Positions 34,400 to 43,531 are shown, numbered from the stretch's first letter. The stretch: 64,000 nt of DNA from Desulfoluna spongiiphila (GCF_900101345.1 NZ_FMUX01000008.1:70650-134649); one strand, 5' to 3'. Made by a program: numbers and translations. Notes: generated by a model not told the origin, from the letters alone.

Positions 34400-36040
34400 A
34401 TGAAAAACAAGCAATTCGGCACAAAGCTTACAGCAACACTTGCACTTACATTCTCTTCGGGTGAGGTGGTGATCCCAGCCGGAGAATGGGTCTCCTTTGG
34501 CTGGGAGTTGCACCCCTGGGGATTTGAAGCAGAGGTGGTTTTTCGGGTGGCATCAGGGGGAAATAAACACGACAAGGTGTTCACCGATTTCATCAAACCC
34601 GACCTCATTATAGCCGAACTCAAGGTGGCGGCGGTGACCACCAAACCAACCCCAGAACCGGAACCTGTCCCCTTAAAGGGGCCGGTGGTCTTCCGGGGCC
34701 TTGAGGAGGAGGTGAGCACCGAGGTGAAGGAGGCCCCGGTGTTGGTGCGGACCTACCGCATTGGGTTCACGGATCCCCTGGCGTTTTACTGGACGCGGCA
34801 TCGCCCCACCCGTATCTACGCCAAAAAGAGCCTTACGGCGGTGGTGGAGGAGAACACCCCGGCAGGGGTGACGGTAAAAACCGAGCTCGCCGCCTTTGAT
34901 GACGTCCTTCCCCTGATCACCGTGGGGCTGGGAACGCCGGATAACCTCACCCACCAAGCGTACCCGGCCCATTTCCTCGACTGGGTGGTGACCCGCCTTC
35001 GCCACGTGCAGGGCCATCTCCTCTTTGACCCGGTGGCGAACAGCTACACCCTGGCGACTGCAAAACCCTCCGATGGGGACCCCACGGCCCTCAAGGAAGG
35101 GGACACAGGCACAGCTTCGGTCACCTTCCCCGAGCCCCCCCGCCATGGGGTAAGCCTTATCAACGGGGTCTCCAAAGACGCCAGGGTGGAGCCGGTAAGC
35201 AATGAAAACGCCGCCACCGGCATCATGGAAGAGATCCTCATCATGGAACCGGTGCCCAAGAACGTGACCACCCGAAAAACCCTTGAGACCAGCCGACTTA
35301 CTCCCGAGTCCATGCGGGTCTCGCTTCCCTTTGCCCGGTTTCCCGAGACCCGGCTTCTCTGCGGTTCCCTGGTGAGCCTGCCGTCGCCTGAGAAGACCAC
35401 GAAACTCATCACCTGCAAAAAAGTCTATCGCATCACCGCCATGTCGGCCACGGCCCAGGCGCCGGCCCCTCAAACCGACGCCGGTACAGGGTGCGATCAG
35501 GCCTTTTTCAGTGCTTGCCTCCAGGTCAGCCTCGAGGCAAAGGAGGATACCGCGTCAAGGCTCCCCGACGCCCGGCCCGTGCCCGCTCTCTTCCACGTGG
35601 AAGGGGTCATCGCAAGCGACGTGGGCGAAGAGAGCGAGGCCACCTACCAGGTGGTCCGGGACACCGAAACCGCGGGTGACCGCTACCGGGTCACCCTTCC
35701 GGCCTTTGACGACCTCGAAATACCCGCCCTTTTTGCCCCGGACAACCTTCCCTCCCATCTCTTTTTCCCCCTGTACAAAGGAACCCGGGCTCTTCTGGCT
35801 TTGTCCCTTTGTTCCGCCCGCATCAAAGGGACCGTGGACTGGCTTGGCTCCACCCGCGTGGACCAGAAGGCCCAGAGTCAAAGAATCCTTTTTGGCAAAG
35901 GTGAAAAAAGCCAGGTGCGCCTGGAACACCGCTACGAGGAGGGGAAGCCGGTGTTTGAGATGGAACGTGTGATGGAAAAAGATGGGGAGAGACTCACCAT
36001 GGAAGAAGGAAAAATGACGTGGCAGGTGGGGGAGTCCTAA
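34400..36040 (+). CDS. VgrG-like spike protein (TssI)
   Basis: A 546-residue protein whose middle resembles the gp27-like part of VgrG: TYRIGFTDPLAFYWTRHRPT, RIYAKKSLTAVVEENTPAGV, THQAYPAHFLDWVVTRLRHV and QGHLLFDPVANSYTL, corresponding to the riF...sv..Il....Q..Etd.dFl.rll...G..y.f pattern. The usual long VgrG beta-prism with repeated G residues is not evident; the C-terminus is short (RLTMEEGKMTWQVGES). The separate 125-residue beta-repeat protein may take that role. The stop codon adjoins a fragment of the dispersed repeat. Confidence 0.6.
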   Translation: MKNKQFGTKLTATLALTFSSGEVVIPAGEWVSFGWELHPWGFEAEVVFRVASGGNKHDKVFTDFIKPDLIIAELKVAAVTTKPTPEPEPVPLKGPVVFRGLEEEVSTEVKEAPVLVRTYRIGFTDPLAFYWTRHRPTRIYAKKSLTAVVEENTPAGVTVKTELAAFDDVLPLITVGLGTPDNLTHQAYPAHFLDWVVTRLRHVQGHLLFDPVANSYTLATAKPSDGDPTALKEGDTGTASVTFPEPPRHGVSLINGVSKDARVEPVSNENAATGIMEEILIMEPVPKNVTTRKTLETSRLTPESMRVSLPFARFPETRLLCGSLVSLPSPEKTTKLITCKKVYRITAMSATAQAPAPQTDAGTGCDQAFFSACLQVSLEAKEDTASRLPDARPVPALFHVEGVIASDVGEESEATYQVVRDTETAGDRYRVTLPAFDDLEIPALFAPDNLPSHLFFPLYKGTRALLALSLCSARIKGTVDWLGSTRVDQKAQSQRILFGKGEKSQVRLEHRYEEGKPVFEMERVMEKDGERLTMEEGKMTWQVGES

Positions 36041-36085
36041 GGGGAAACCTGCTTTCAAGGTGGCTCACCTTGCCGCCGGAGGCAT
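36041..36085 (+). repeat. Dispersed intergenic repeat, right-end fragment
   Basis: GGGGAAACCTGCTTTCAAGG then TGGCTCACCTTGCCGCCGGAGGC, matching the last 45 bases of copies A and B. It begins directly at the stop of the VgrG-like gene, so the 3' end of that gene may have been trimmed by repeat insertion. Confidence 0.7.
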
Positions 36086-36142
36086 TGTCTTTTGTGCATT
36101 TTTTTGAAGCCTTAACCGCCGGGTTCATACCAAGGAGTTCCC

Positions 36143-37786
36143 ATGCCCGTAACCGATTTGAAACAGCCGTCCAGCCTGTCCGAGCCAAAAGCGGAAACCC
36201 CGACCTACCTGAAACAGATTTCGGGCAGGCAAAATACAATTCAGCCCCTGACCAAACGGTCGTATCAGATCCTTCAAAAAAAACTCACTAACGTCAAAAC
36301 AAAATTTGCATCCAACACGCACGTCGACACAAAGGGACTCAAGCTCGGGCTCCTGAATGACCGCCCGAAAATCCCGAGGACCATCGGCTTGAAGATGACC
36401 GACTTGACCGAATCCTACAGCCAGCAGATGTGGGCCCTGGTCACCGCCGCCCTGTCCATCGACAAGGATGAAGAGACGCCCTTTGGACCGGAATTGGAAG
36501 GCGTGCTGGAAACCAGCCGAGCCATGGCCAAACGATTTCAGGAGGCGGTAGACGAGATTGAACGTTGTTATGCCTTTCTCCGGGAAGAGAGTTCAAGGGT
36601 CGTCACCGATGTGGCACAAGCCCTCAACACGCGAGGGGATGTCGGACAGGAGACCAAAAGGCAATTGTTTGATGCATATTTTAAACGGTATCTCATCGAC
36701 CATGAACGCCTTGGTTTTAAAGATGTACTGACCCCCAAGCACATCCTTCTCCCCCTGCTGAAGGGAAAAAGCGTGTACAGAAACAAGGCGAAAACGCTTC
36801 AATTCCTGACCACAGTATCCACAAAAACCGATCGCTCAACCCTACGAATCGACAATATAAAGACAAAAAGTGGCACATCCATACAGATGCTGTGCCAGGT
36901 CCAGCCCAAATTCGAGTCCCGTATTTACAGCGACCATGCAGGCTTTGTCTGTGTGTTTTCCAACACACACTCACCGCCCCTGTTTGTTTACTATCACTCC
37001 CTGGAACACGGGCATCAACACACCAACACACGAATCGCCCAAAATTACGGAGCCTTCTCAGGACACAGCATGGCCGTCCCGGGAACGGGAACGATCGATA
37101 CCGAAAACCCCGTGACACTGGCCATTCACAATCCCCGAGACGCATACGTAGATCATCTCCACGAAGAGCTCGATTGGCTGATCACGCTTTCCATCAAGCA
37201 CAATGGAAATGTCCTTGTCGTCATTGGGGAGTGCACCTCCGCAATCCACGAGGGTGTCCTCGACCTGGTCCTGGCAATGGAACAGGACAAAACGGACTGG
37301 AGTAAACTCGGACGAGTCTCCCCAAGCAAAATCCGCGTGCACGGTGCCCCGACCACCGCCGCAGGGTACGACCTGAAACTTATCAACGCAAGCAAGCCCA
37401 GGTATCAACAGGGCAAACCGGCTCAGGGTCTGGGCGTCCATGCCTTGATGGGGTACCTCTTTATCAATACACGCGACCAGACCCCCCGGGTCAGTGTGAC
37501 AGCCAACATGCTGACACTGACGGGAGACGGCACCGACCAGAACATCCTCACCGTGGCATTTCCCAACGGGGAAAAACATGCCTTCACCCACCTTCTCAAC
37601 GGAAAAGAAGACGCCCTGGCCAATGAGTTGGGGGGGTGCGGATACGCAAGTGTCGGAGGGGATTTAAACAACATCACCATCGGCACGGAGCTCGTTGCCA
37701 CCCACAGCAGGGACGAATCCCGAATGAGCATGGGGAGCAATTCGAAATCAGATCAAATGTACGACAAAATCGTCATCCTGGAATGA
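36143..37786 (+). CDS. Unknown 547-residue protein, effector or cargo candidate
   Basis: I do not recognise this protein. It has a serine/threonine/proline-rich N-terminus, a helical section (about 90-200, with SRAMAKRFQEAVDEIERCYA), then a beta-rich C-terminal half containing NVLVVIGECTSAIHEG, VHGAPTTAAGYDLKLI and HALMGYLFINTRDQTPR. There is no signal peptide or membrane helix. An AAGGAG site precedes the ATG. Placement between the VgrG-like gene and the PAAR-like gene is where type VI loci carry effectors, adaptors and immunity genes. Codon use is less GC-rich than in the baseplate genes, suggesting later arrival. Confidence 0.6.
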   Translation: MPVTDLKQPSSLSEPKAETPTYLKQISGRQNTIQPLTKRSYQILQKKLTNVKTKFASNTHVDTKGLKLGLLNDRPKIPRTIGLKMTDLTESYSQQMWALVTAALSIDKDEETPFGPELEGVLETSRAMAKRFQEAVDEIERCYAFLREESSRVVTDVAQALNTRGDVGQETKRQLFDAYFKRYLIDHERLGFKDVLTPKHILLPLLKGKSVYRNKAKTLQFLTTVSTKTDRSTLRIDNIKTKSGTSIQMLCQVQPKFESRIYSDHAGFVCVFSNTHSPPLFVYYHSLEHGHQHTNTRIAQNYGAFSGHSMAVPGTGTIDTENPVTLAIHNPRDAYVDHLHEELDWLITLSIKHNGNVLVVIGECTSAIHEGVLDLVLAMEQDKTDWSKLGRVSPSKIRVHGAPTTAAGYDLKLINASKPRYQQGKPAQGLGVHALMGYLFINTRDQTPRVSVTANMLTLTGDGTDQNILTVAFPNGEKHAFTHLLNGKEDALANELGGCGYASVGGDLNNITIGTELVATHSRDESRMSMGSNSKSDQMYDKIVILE

Positions 37787-37820
37787 ATAACGCAGACCGG
37801 TATGCGCGGAGGCCCCTGTG

Positions 37821-37937
37821 ATGTCCTATCTCCACATCGATGCCATGATCCGGCGTGCCATGAACTTAGTGATTCGCATGTATAGATGCTGGCATGCTTA
37901 TTCTGAACCGATCATGAAGAGGAGGAGAAATGGCTGA
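37821..37937 (+). CDS. Possible 38-residue small ORF in cargo region
   Basis: ATG at 37821 with CGGAGG nine bases upstream opens a frame ending at 37937, overlapping the next start. The product is basic and hydrophobic (MSYLHIDAMIRRAMNLVIRM, then KRRRNG). Only the ribosome site and coupling support it. Confidence 0.25.
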   Translation: MSYLHIDAMIRRAMNLVIRMYRCWHAYSEPIMKRRRNG

Positions 37938-38166
37938 CAGACGAACGGAACGACGGAATAATAAAATACGTAAAATCGTGGGTTCAAAGAAGATGGGGCT
38001 GGAACCCGAGGCACGAGCGAATCTTATTGACGTTTTGCATATGCAGGATGCGCCCTCTGGCCTGGTTAGCGGTGCTGTGAAGATGATTCAGGAGGCTAAG
38101 AACGCAGAGGAGTTCATGGGCATGGTCAAGCAAATCAAATCCATGCGCAATATGCGGACAAAATAA
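37930..38166 (+). CDS. Small basic protein of unknown function in cargo cassette
   Basis: 78 residues, helical and basic: ADRRTERRNNKIRKIVGSKK at the start and EFMGMVKQIKSMRNMRTK at the end. The GAGGAGG site five bases before the ATG is strong, so it is likely translated. It has no recognisable domain. Being encoded just before the HEVSAH protein, it could be a chaperone, adaptor or immunity protein, but nothing in the sequence proves this. Confidence 0.55.
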   Translation: MADRRTERRNNKIRKIVGSKKMGLEPEARANLIDVLHMQDAPSGLVSGAVKMIQEAKNAEEFMGMVKQIKSMRNMRTK

Positions 38167-38196
38167 TCCAGGGTCAAGGCCACCGAAGGGGGCAAA

Positions 38197-39051
38197 ATGA
38201 ATTTTAACTTTGTCGCGCTGCAGAACCTCAATTTAGCCAAAGCAAATCAAGTCCAGAATACCCTGGCGGGCTCTCCTCTCAGCTTCTGGATGGACATGAA
38301 TCATATGGCGCACGGTGGCGGGGGGCCATCGACGTGCACGGTCCATGCGGTAGGGGGCTTAAATCCCGCCACGATATATAACCCTGCCGGTACGGGATGG
38401 GATCTGACGATTGATTTGGCCAGGTGGTTCTTCAGAACCTACAACGTCGGGTATCAGGTGGGCTTGTTCTGCCATGAGGTCTCAGCCCATTTCATGACGG
38501 ATGATAACATTCTACAGGCTGGCGGCTTTCACCGTGGCAATACTGCGGTTGTGCATGCACCGGGCAATAGTGAGCAGGGCATCATAGGGGCCGGTGGAAA
38601 CATCACCGACCAAATTACGACTGTGGTCAACAATCCAGGGGCGGCAGCTCAGCCTGATCACATCTTCGCGTCGTCGAACGCTTACGCTCGGTTCCTGGAA
38701 TATCGAAATTCGATGCATAATTTCGGAGTCGCCATGGCGGGTGCCGGGGTGGCCTTTGCCGCTGCCGATTACCGATCCCTCGTCGACTGCTGGCTCATGG
38801 ATGTGGCATCGATTGTGGTGACAGCAGACACAAGATATCTCGGGGCCGGCCCTCTGGCAAACGCCGTTGCAGCAGCTTATAACGCGTATCGCTTACATCT
38901 GCAGGCCACTTTCCCCCTTCCAGTTGCAGGCGTAGCCGTAGCTCCTCCTATTGATGCGGCAATCCATGCCACACCGGTTAAGACCGCTGGCCAAGTGCGC
39001 ATGGATTATTTGAGGATGCTGGCAGGGATTATCTGGCGGTATGTGTGGTGA
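38197..39051 (+). CDS. Unknown 284-residue protein with HEVSAH motif, effector candidate
   Basis: Soluble protein without signal peptide. VGLFCHEVSAHFMTDDNILQ around residues 92-108 contains HExxxH, a possible metal-binding signature seen in some metallopeptidase-like enzymes; a histidine follows at GGFHRG. Alanine-rich helical segments (VAMAGAGVAFAAADYRSL, ANAVAAAYNAYRLHLQA) follow. The N-terminal SFWMDMNHMAHGGGGPSTCT adds more histidines. Base composition is lower in GC than the baseplate genes. Encoded 100 bases before the PAAR-like gene, it is the best toxin candidate of the locus, but catalytic function is inference. Confidence 0.5.
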   Translation: MNFNFVALQNLNLAKANQVQNTLAGSPLSFWMDMNHMAHGGGGPSTCTVHAVGGLNPATIYNPAGTGWDLTIDLARWFFRTYNVGYQVGLFCHEVSAHFMTDDNILQAGGFHRGNTAVVHAPGNSEQGIIGAGGNITDQITTVVNNPGAAAQPDHIFASSNAYARFLEYRNSMHNFGVAMAGAGVAFAAADYRSLVDCWLMDVASIVVTADTRYLGAGPLANAVAAAYNAYRLHLQATFPLPVAGVAVAPPIDAAIHATPVKTAGQVRMDYLRMLAGIIWRYVW

Positions 39052-39151
39052 CGCTTGCCTTTGCTCCAATACGCGATGTCGCGGACAAGCTGGGTCAAGC
39101 TTAACGGATGGGGTTCAACCAGGCGCGTGATTCATTCAGGAGGAATTTTCC

Positions 39152-39538
39152 ATGGGCATTCTTGTGGTGTCCGGCGCACAGCTTCTGTGCTCCTTTGGGG
39201 CTGCGCCTTGTTCTCTGGTGGTTGCCCCCGGTCATGGGGTCAACTCGGCACAACCGGTGGCCAATGTCTGTGATAAAGATCCGGGCGCGAACATTGCCGG
39301 TTTCGGGCTCTGCTCATCCCCTGCCAACCCGGCGGTGGCCTCGGCCACGGCGGCAGCTTTGGGCGTTTTAACGCCCCAGCCCTGCGTGCCGGTCACCACG
39401 GCTCCGTGGACCCCGGGGACCCCAAAGGTGGTAGTGGGGGGACAGATGGCCGTGGACAATGCATGTCAGTTGACATGCGCATACGGTGGCATGATTACGG
39501 TGGTGAGCCCGGGCCAAGCCGTTGCGTTGGCTGGCTGA
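39152..39538 (+). CDS. DUF4280 PAAR-like tip protein
   Basis: A 128-residue protein with the DUF4280 features: GILVVSGAQLLCSFGAAPCS at the N-terminus, NIAGFGLCSSPANPAV, TPQPCVPVTTAPWTPG and ACQLTCAYGGMITVVSPGQA at the end. Cysteines are regularly placed as in metal-binding PAAR-type tips. Such proteins sharpen the VgrG spike and often carry effectors. AGGAGG lies upstream of the ATG. It ends the locus, followed by a strong terminator. Confidence 0.88.
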   Translation: MGILVVSGAQLLCSFGAAPCSLVVAPGHGVNSAQPVANVCDKDPGANIAGFGLCSSPANPAVASATAAALGVLTPQPCVPVTTAPWTPGTPKVVVGGQMAVDNACQLTCAYGGMITVVSPGQAVALAG

Positions 39539-39574
39539 CCGGAGATATACCAGATCAAGGGTTCGTCTACACAA

Positions 39575-39608
39575 AGGCCCCGCGTTTTTAAAACGTGGGG
39601 CCTTTTTT
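39575..39608 (+). terminator. Intrinsic terminator after the secretion-like locus
   Basis: A 13-bp perfect stem GGCCCCGCGTTTT/AAAACGTGGGGCC (one G-U pair) followed by TTTTTT. It lies 37 bases after the PAAR-like stop and separates it from the convergent brnQ gene. Confidence 0.88.
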
Positions 39609-39657
39609 GTCTATGGTGGTACCGCTGAACAAATCAAAGGACGCGAAGAACAGCGTC

Positions 39658-40971
39658 TCAGCTCTTGGGCAGGGTGCTCTGGTTCAGGGGCTTGTGGTGC
39701 ATTGAGGTGCTGATGAGCTCCATGACCACCGCACAGAAGAGGGCGGGAAGGATCCAGGCAAAGCCCGAGTCGGCAAAGGGGAGCTTGGCGATGAGCTTGC
39801 CTGCGGCTCCTGTGCTGATTTTAAGAAAAGCCAGGGCATCGAAAACGCTCACGATGAGGCAGCCGGTTACGGCGCCTTTGAAAACGGCGGAGCTCAGGTT
39901 CCTGCCCAGAAGGGTCAGGGCGATGAGGATGATGACGATGGGGTAGGCGATGATGAGAAGGGGAACGGAGAAGTTGACGATCTTCTCGACCCCGGAGACA
40001 GCGATCAAGGCGCTGAAGATCACCGTGACGATGACAACCGGCTCATAGCTCAGCTTGCCGTGGGTCAGCTTCTCGAACCAGGACCCCACCACGGCGGCAA
40101 GGCCGATGGAGGTGGTGAGACACGCCGCAGACACGGCAAGGCACATGGCGGTCTGGCCGGCAGCGCCGAAGATGGTGTTGGTGATGGAGACAATAAGGTC
40201 GGCCTTGGAGATCCCCGCTTCAAACGTGCCGCTTGCCGTGGCACCCAGATAAAGGAGCCCGCCGTAGACCAGCATCAGGCCGGTGCCTGCGATGAGGCCC
40301 GCCTTGCAGGTGAGCTTGATCTGCTCTTCCGCTGTCTTGTAGCCCTTGGCGGTGATGGCCGAAAGGATCAGGCCGGCAAAGAGGATGGAGGCCAGGGCGT
40401 CCATGGTCTGGTATCCTTCGATGAACCCGCGGGACAGGGGCTGGGTGAGGCCTTTGCCGACGGCATGGCCCATGGGACTTGCCACCCCCTTGATGATGAT
40501 CATGCCGATGATCAAAAGCAGAATGGGGGTGAGGTATTTCCCGATCTTATCCACGATGCTCGAGGGCTTCAGGGCAAAAAAGAGGGTGATGGCGAAAAAA
40601 GCGATGGAGGCCGTCAAAGGAGAGACGCCGGGGAAAAGGGGCTTGATGCCGATTTCATAGACGGTGGCCCCGGTCCGCGGGATGGCAAGGAACGGGCCGA
40701 TGGCAAGGACGATGGCTGTGCCCATCACCTTGGCGAACAGAGGGCTCACCCGACCGGCAAAACGGTCTAAGGAGCCGCCGGACTTGGCCAGGGCCGCCAC
40801 ACCCAGAATGGGCAGGCCCACCCCGGTGATGAAAAATCCCAGCATGCAGAAAAACCAGGAGGTTCCCGACAAAAATCCAAGGGCAGGGGGGAAGATCAGG
40901 TTCCCCGCTCCGAAAAACATGGCAAACAGGGCTGCCCCCGCAACGATAATATCCTTACGCTCATTATTCAC
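39658..40971 (-). CDS. brnQ: Branched-chain amino acid:cation symporter BrnQ
   Basis: A 437-residue LIVCS-family carrier with about 12 membrane helices. The N-terminal KDIIVAGAALFAMFFGAGNL IFPP is diagnostic, followed by AIGPFLAIPRTGATVYEIGI. I start at GTG 40971, which is preceded by GGAGGT at seven bases; the frame is open to 41064 but without similarity. It imports leucine, isoleucine or valine with Na+ or H+. It is monocistronic. Confidence 0.92.
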   Translation of the reverse strand: MNNERKDIIVAGAALFAMFFGAGNLIFPPALGFLSGTSWFFCMLGFFITGVGLPILGVAALAKSGGSLDRFAGRVSPLFAKVMGTAIVLAIGPFLAIPRTGATVYEIGIKPLFPGVSPLTASIAFFAITLFFALKPSSIVDKIGKYLTPILLLIIGMIIIKGVASPMGHAVGKGLTQPLSRGFIEGYQTMDALASILFAGLILSAITAKGYKTAEEQIKLTCKAGLIAGTGLMLVYGGLLYLGATASGTFEAGISKADLIVSITNTIFGAAGQTAMCLAVSAACLTTSIGLAAVVGSWFEKLTHGKLSYEPVVIVTVIFSALIAVSGVEKIVNFSVPLLIIAYPIVIILIALTLLGRNLSSAVFKGAVTGCLIVSVFDALAFLKISTGAAGKLIAKLPFADSGFAWILPALFCAVVMELISTSMHHKPLNQSTLPKS

Positions 40972-41325
40972 AGGTGTTACCTCCACCGATTCGATCACTA
41001 AAATGACACTTGCTTGGGAGTTGCTTTCCAGCTCCTCATTGACACAGACCAGGGAGGTTAGCACACAATTTTCCGGGATAACAGGGGTGACAATGATAGG
41101 GTATATTCCGTGTAATCACAGGCACTAAAACTGTTTCACCAATAGCCCACCAGACAAACGGAAAGTTTTGCAGGGCCCTTTCTTTTTATTCATAAACCAT
41201 CTGCCGTTCAGGTTTTCGATTCGTTACCTGCCGAACATAAAAAACCCGGGAAAGCTGTCGGGACAGCCTCCCATCTTTAAAAAAGGAAAGGGATCCCCGG
41301 AAAAGGGCCCCCGAACAAAAAAAAA

Positions 41326-41347
41326 GCCCCCGGCTTGGCCGGGGGCT
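41326..41347. terminator. Bidirectional terminator between brnQ and NSS transporter genes
   Basis: Stem AGCCCCCGGC/GCCGGGGGCT with a two-base loop, flanked by nine A on the left and seven T on the right. On the minus strand it follows the NSS-transporter stop by about 30 bases and clearly ends that transcript. The brnQ promoter must lie between here and 40971. Confidence 0.88.
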
Positions 41348-41376
41348 TTTTTTGTCATGGAACCTCAGGTGGGGTA

Positions 41377-42759
41377 TCAGCCACCGAATTTTTCAATGTA
41401 CCCGCCGATAAAGACCACCAGGATAATCAGGGGCAGGATGTATTTGACGTAGAAGCGCGTTTTTTCAGGATAGCGTAGCCCGTGGCCCTCGTTGGCCTCT
41501 TTCACGAAGGCGTCCCAGCCCCATCCCATTTTGTAGCTGCAGAAAAATGCAAACACAAGGGAGCCGATGGGCAGCAGGTTGTTGCCCACGATGAAATCCT
41601 CCAGATCGAGGATCACCGTGCCTTCGCCCAGGGGATTGATCCCGCTCAGGACGTTAAAACCCAGGGCGCAGGGCAGGGAGAGGAGGAACAAAAGGACACC
41701 GTTGTTCAGGGACGCCCGTTTTCTGGTCCACCCCCACTCTTCCATGGTAAAGGCCATGATGTTTTCAAAGACGGCGATGACCGTGGACATGGCGGCAAAG
41801 CTCAGAAAGAGAAAGAAGAGGGTGCCCCAGATGCGTCCGCCTTCCATGGTGTTGAAGATGTTGGGCAGGGTGACGAAAATCAGGCCGGGGCCGGCTCCGG
41901 GATCCTTGCCGAAGGCAAAGCAGGCAGGGAAGATGATCAGGCCGGAGAGGATGGCCACGAAGGTGTCCAGGCCGATGATGTTGAGGGATTCACCGGTGAG
42001 GGAGCGGTCCTTGCCGATGTAGCTGCCGAAGATGGCCATGCTGCCGATACCCAAGCTCAAGGTAAAAAAGGCCTGGCCCATGGCGGCGTAGACGGTCTCC
42101 CAGACACCGGTCTCCATCAGGCGGCCGAAGTCGGGCATTAAATAAAAGGAGAGACCCGCCGACGCACCGGGCAGGCTCACGGACTTGACCACCAGGGCAA
42201 TGAGGATCACGAACAGGGAGGACATCATCCACTTGGTGATCTTTTCCACCCCCTTCTGGAGACCCAGGGAGCAGGTGAAAAAGCCCAAAACCACGGTGAG
42301 GCCCATCCAGAACACCAGGGTACCGGGGCTTGCCAGGAGCCCGCCGAAGAAGCCGCCCACCGCATCCGGGGAGAGGCCCGCCAGATTGCCCGTGAGTGTG
42401 TGGTAAAAATAGGCCAGCATCCAGCCTGCAACCGTGGTGTAGAACATCATAAGGATCAGGTTGCCCAAAATGGCGAAATAGCCGTAGAGGTGCCAGCGGC
42501 TTCCCTTGGGCTGAAGGGCTTTCAAAGCCCCGGCAATGTTCTTTTGACCGCCGCGGCCGATGGAAAATTCCATGATCATGATGGGCAGGCCGAGGATGAA
42601 GAGAAACAGAAGGTAAATCAGCACAAAGGCCGCCCCCCCGTACTTTCCGGTAATAAATGGAAAACGCCACACGTTCCCCAGGCCGATGGCGCACCCGGCG
42701 GAAATAAAAAGGAAGCCGAGCCGGCTTCCGAGCTGTTCTCTCTGGTTGACTGAACTCAC
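41377..42759 (-). CDS. Sodium-dependent transporter of the NSS/SNF family
   Basis: A 460-residue carrier starting at GTG 42759 (AAGGAG seven bases upstream). SRLGFLFISAGCAIGLGNVW RFPF is the first-helix signature of LeuT-like Na+ symporters; further landmarks are YGGAAFVLIYLLFLFILGLP, FFTLSLGIGSMAIFGSYIGK and AAMSTVIAVFENIMAF. Eleven or twelve helices are visible. The substrate is probably an amino acid (tyrosine, tryptophan or small neutral), undetermined. Single gene with its own terminator. Confidence 0.9.
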   Translation of the reverse strand: MSSVNQREQLGSRLGFLFISAGCAIGLGNVWRFPFITGKYGGAAFVLIYLLFLFILGLPIMIMEFSIGRGGQKNIAGALKALQPKGSRWHLYGYFAILGNLILMMFYTTVAGWMLAYFYHTLTGNLAGLSPDAVGGFFGGLLASPGTLVFWMGLTVVLGFFTCSLGLQKGVEKITKWMMSSLFVILIALVVKSVSLPGASAGLSFYLMPDFGRLMETGVWETVYAAMGQAFFTLSLGIGSMAIFGSYIGKDRSLTGESLNIIGLDTFVAILSGLIIFPACFAFGKDPGAGPGLIFVTLPNIFNTMEGGRIWGTLFFLFLSFAAMSTVIAVFENIMAFTMEEWGWTRKRASLNNGVLLFLLSLPCALGFNVLSGINPLGEGTVILDLEDFIVGNNLLPIGSLVFAFFCSYKMGWGWDAFVKEANEGHGLRYPEKTRFYVKYILPLIILVVFIGGYIEKFGG

Positions 42760-43531
42760 AAAACGCTCCTTCTCTGGTTGATCATGATACGTATGATGGA
42801 AACCCCTTTGTTTGATCTGTATTCCGGGCACCTTATCGAGGATGAGGGCGTATGGTTTCATGAAAACCTGATGTTTTCATAAAATTCAGCAGGTTCGGTT
42901 TCGATTTCCTCAAAAAAGCGCGTTGGATTCTGTGCATAGTAACGCAGATGCCCTTTTTTTTCCAGCTTTTCGAAATATTTCAGGCCATAGCCCCATGGCA
43001 GGAACAATGGGCCAGGCTGACTGATTTACAAAAATGAAAGCGGTCTGTGTAACCGGACAGGGAGCACAGGGCCCATTCCTGACGAAGGTGCCTGCGGCAA
43101 CTCACCGCCGGTAACGGGCCCCGACACGGGCGGCGTCCCCGGAGCCCGCCATTTTTCGGCTGGACATTTTGAAAAATCAATGAAATTATTAGTAAATAAT
43201 CATCCTTTATCATCACCAGACGTGCGCATCACGCCACCCATGCAGGCATGCGCCTCCTTCCTGCGGTGATCAACCAATCCGGCAGGACTCTCGTGGGCCA
43301 ATACCCTGTGCTGTTTGTCTCCACAGCCCGTTAAGCGACCGTGCTTCCCCGTCGTGTCATGTCGCGAGGGAGTTCCCGCCATATCGCCTTCGGTGCCAGG
43401 GCATCCGTTGTCCCATTGGATCATGTTTCCCCCACAGCCCCATGAACCATTCCCCCGATACAGGGGCTGATCTCCGCCGGAACGATCACCGGAATCGCAG
43501 GCACCATTTTCCAGCTCCGAGGGAATCGATC
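42760..43531. other. Long intergenic region with GC-rich structured segment
   Basis: No gene is convincing here. The segment 43060-43155 is very GC-rich and full of nested inverted repeats (for example GGGCCC at both sides of the CTGCGG/CCGC helix, and CGGGC/GCCCG), suggesting a folded RNA. It is followed by an AT-rich patch with TTGAAA (43169-43174) and TAAATA (43193-43198), a possible promoter for the TonB receptor operon. I could not match the structured part to a known riboswitch. Confidence 0.4.

Noticed and set aside
37930..38166. Calling the 78-residue protein an immunity protein
   Set aside because: Position alone suggests it; there is no membrane segment, signal peptide or known immunity domain, so it is left as unknown.
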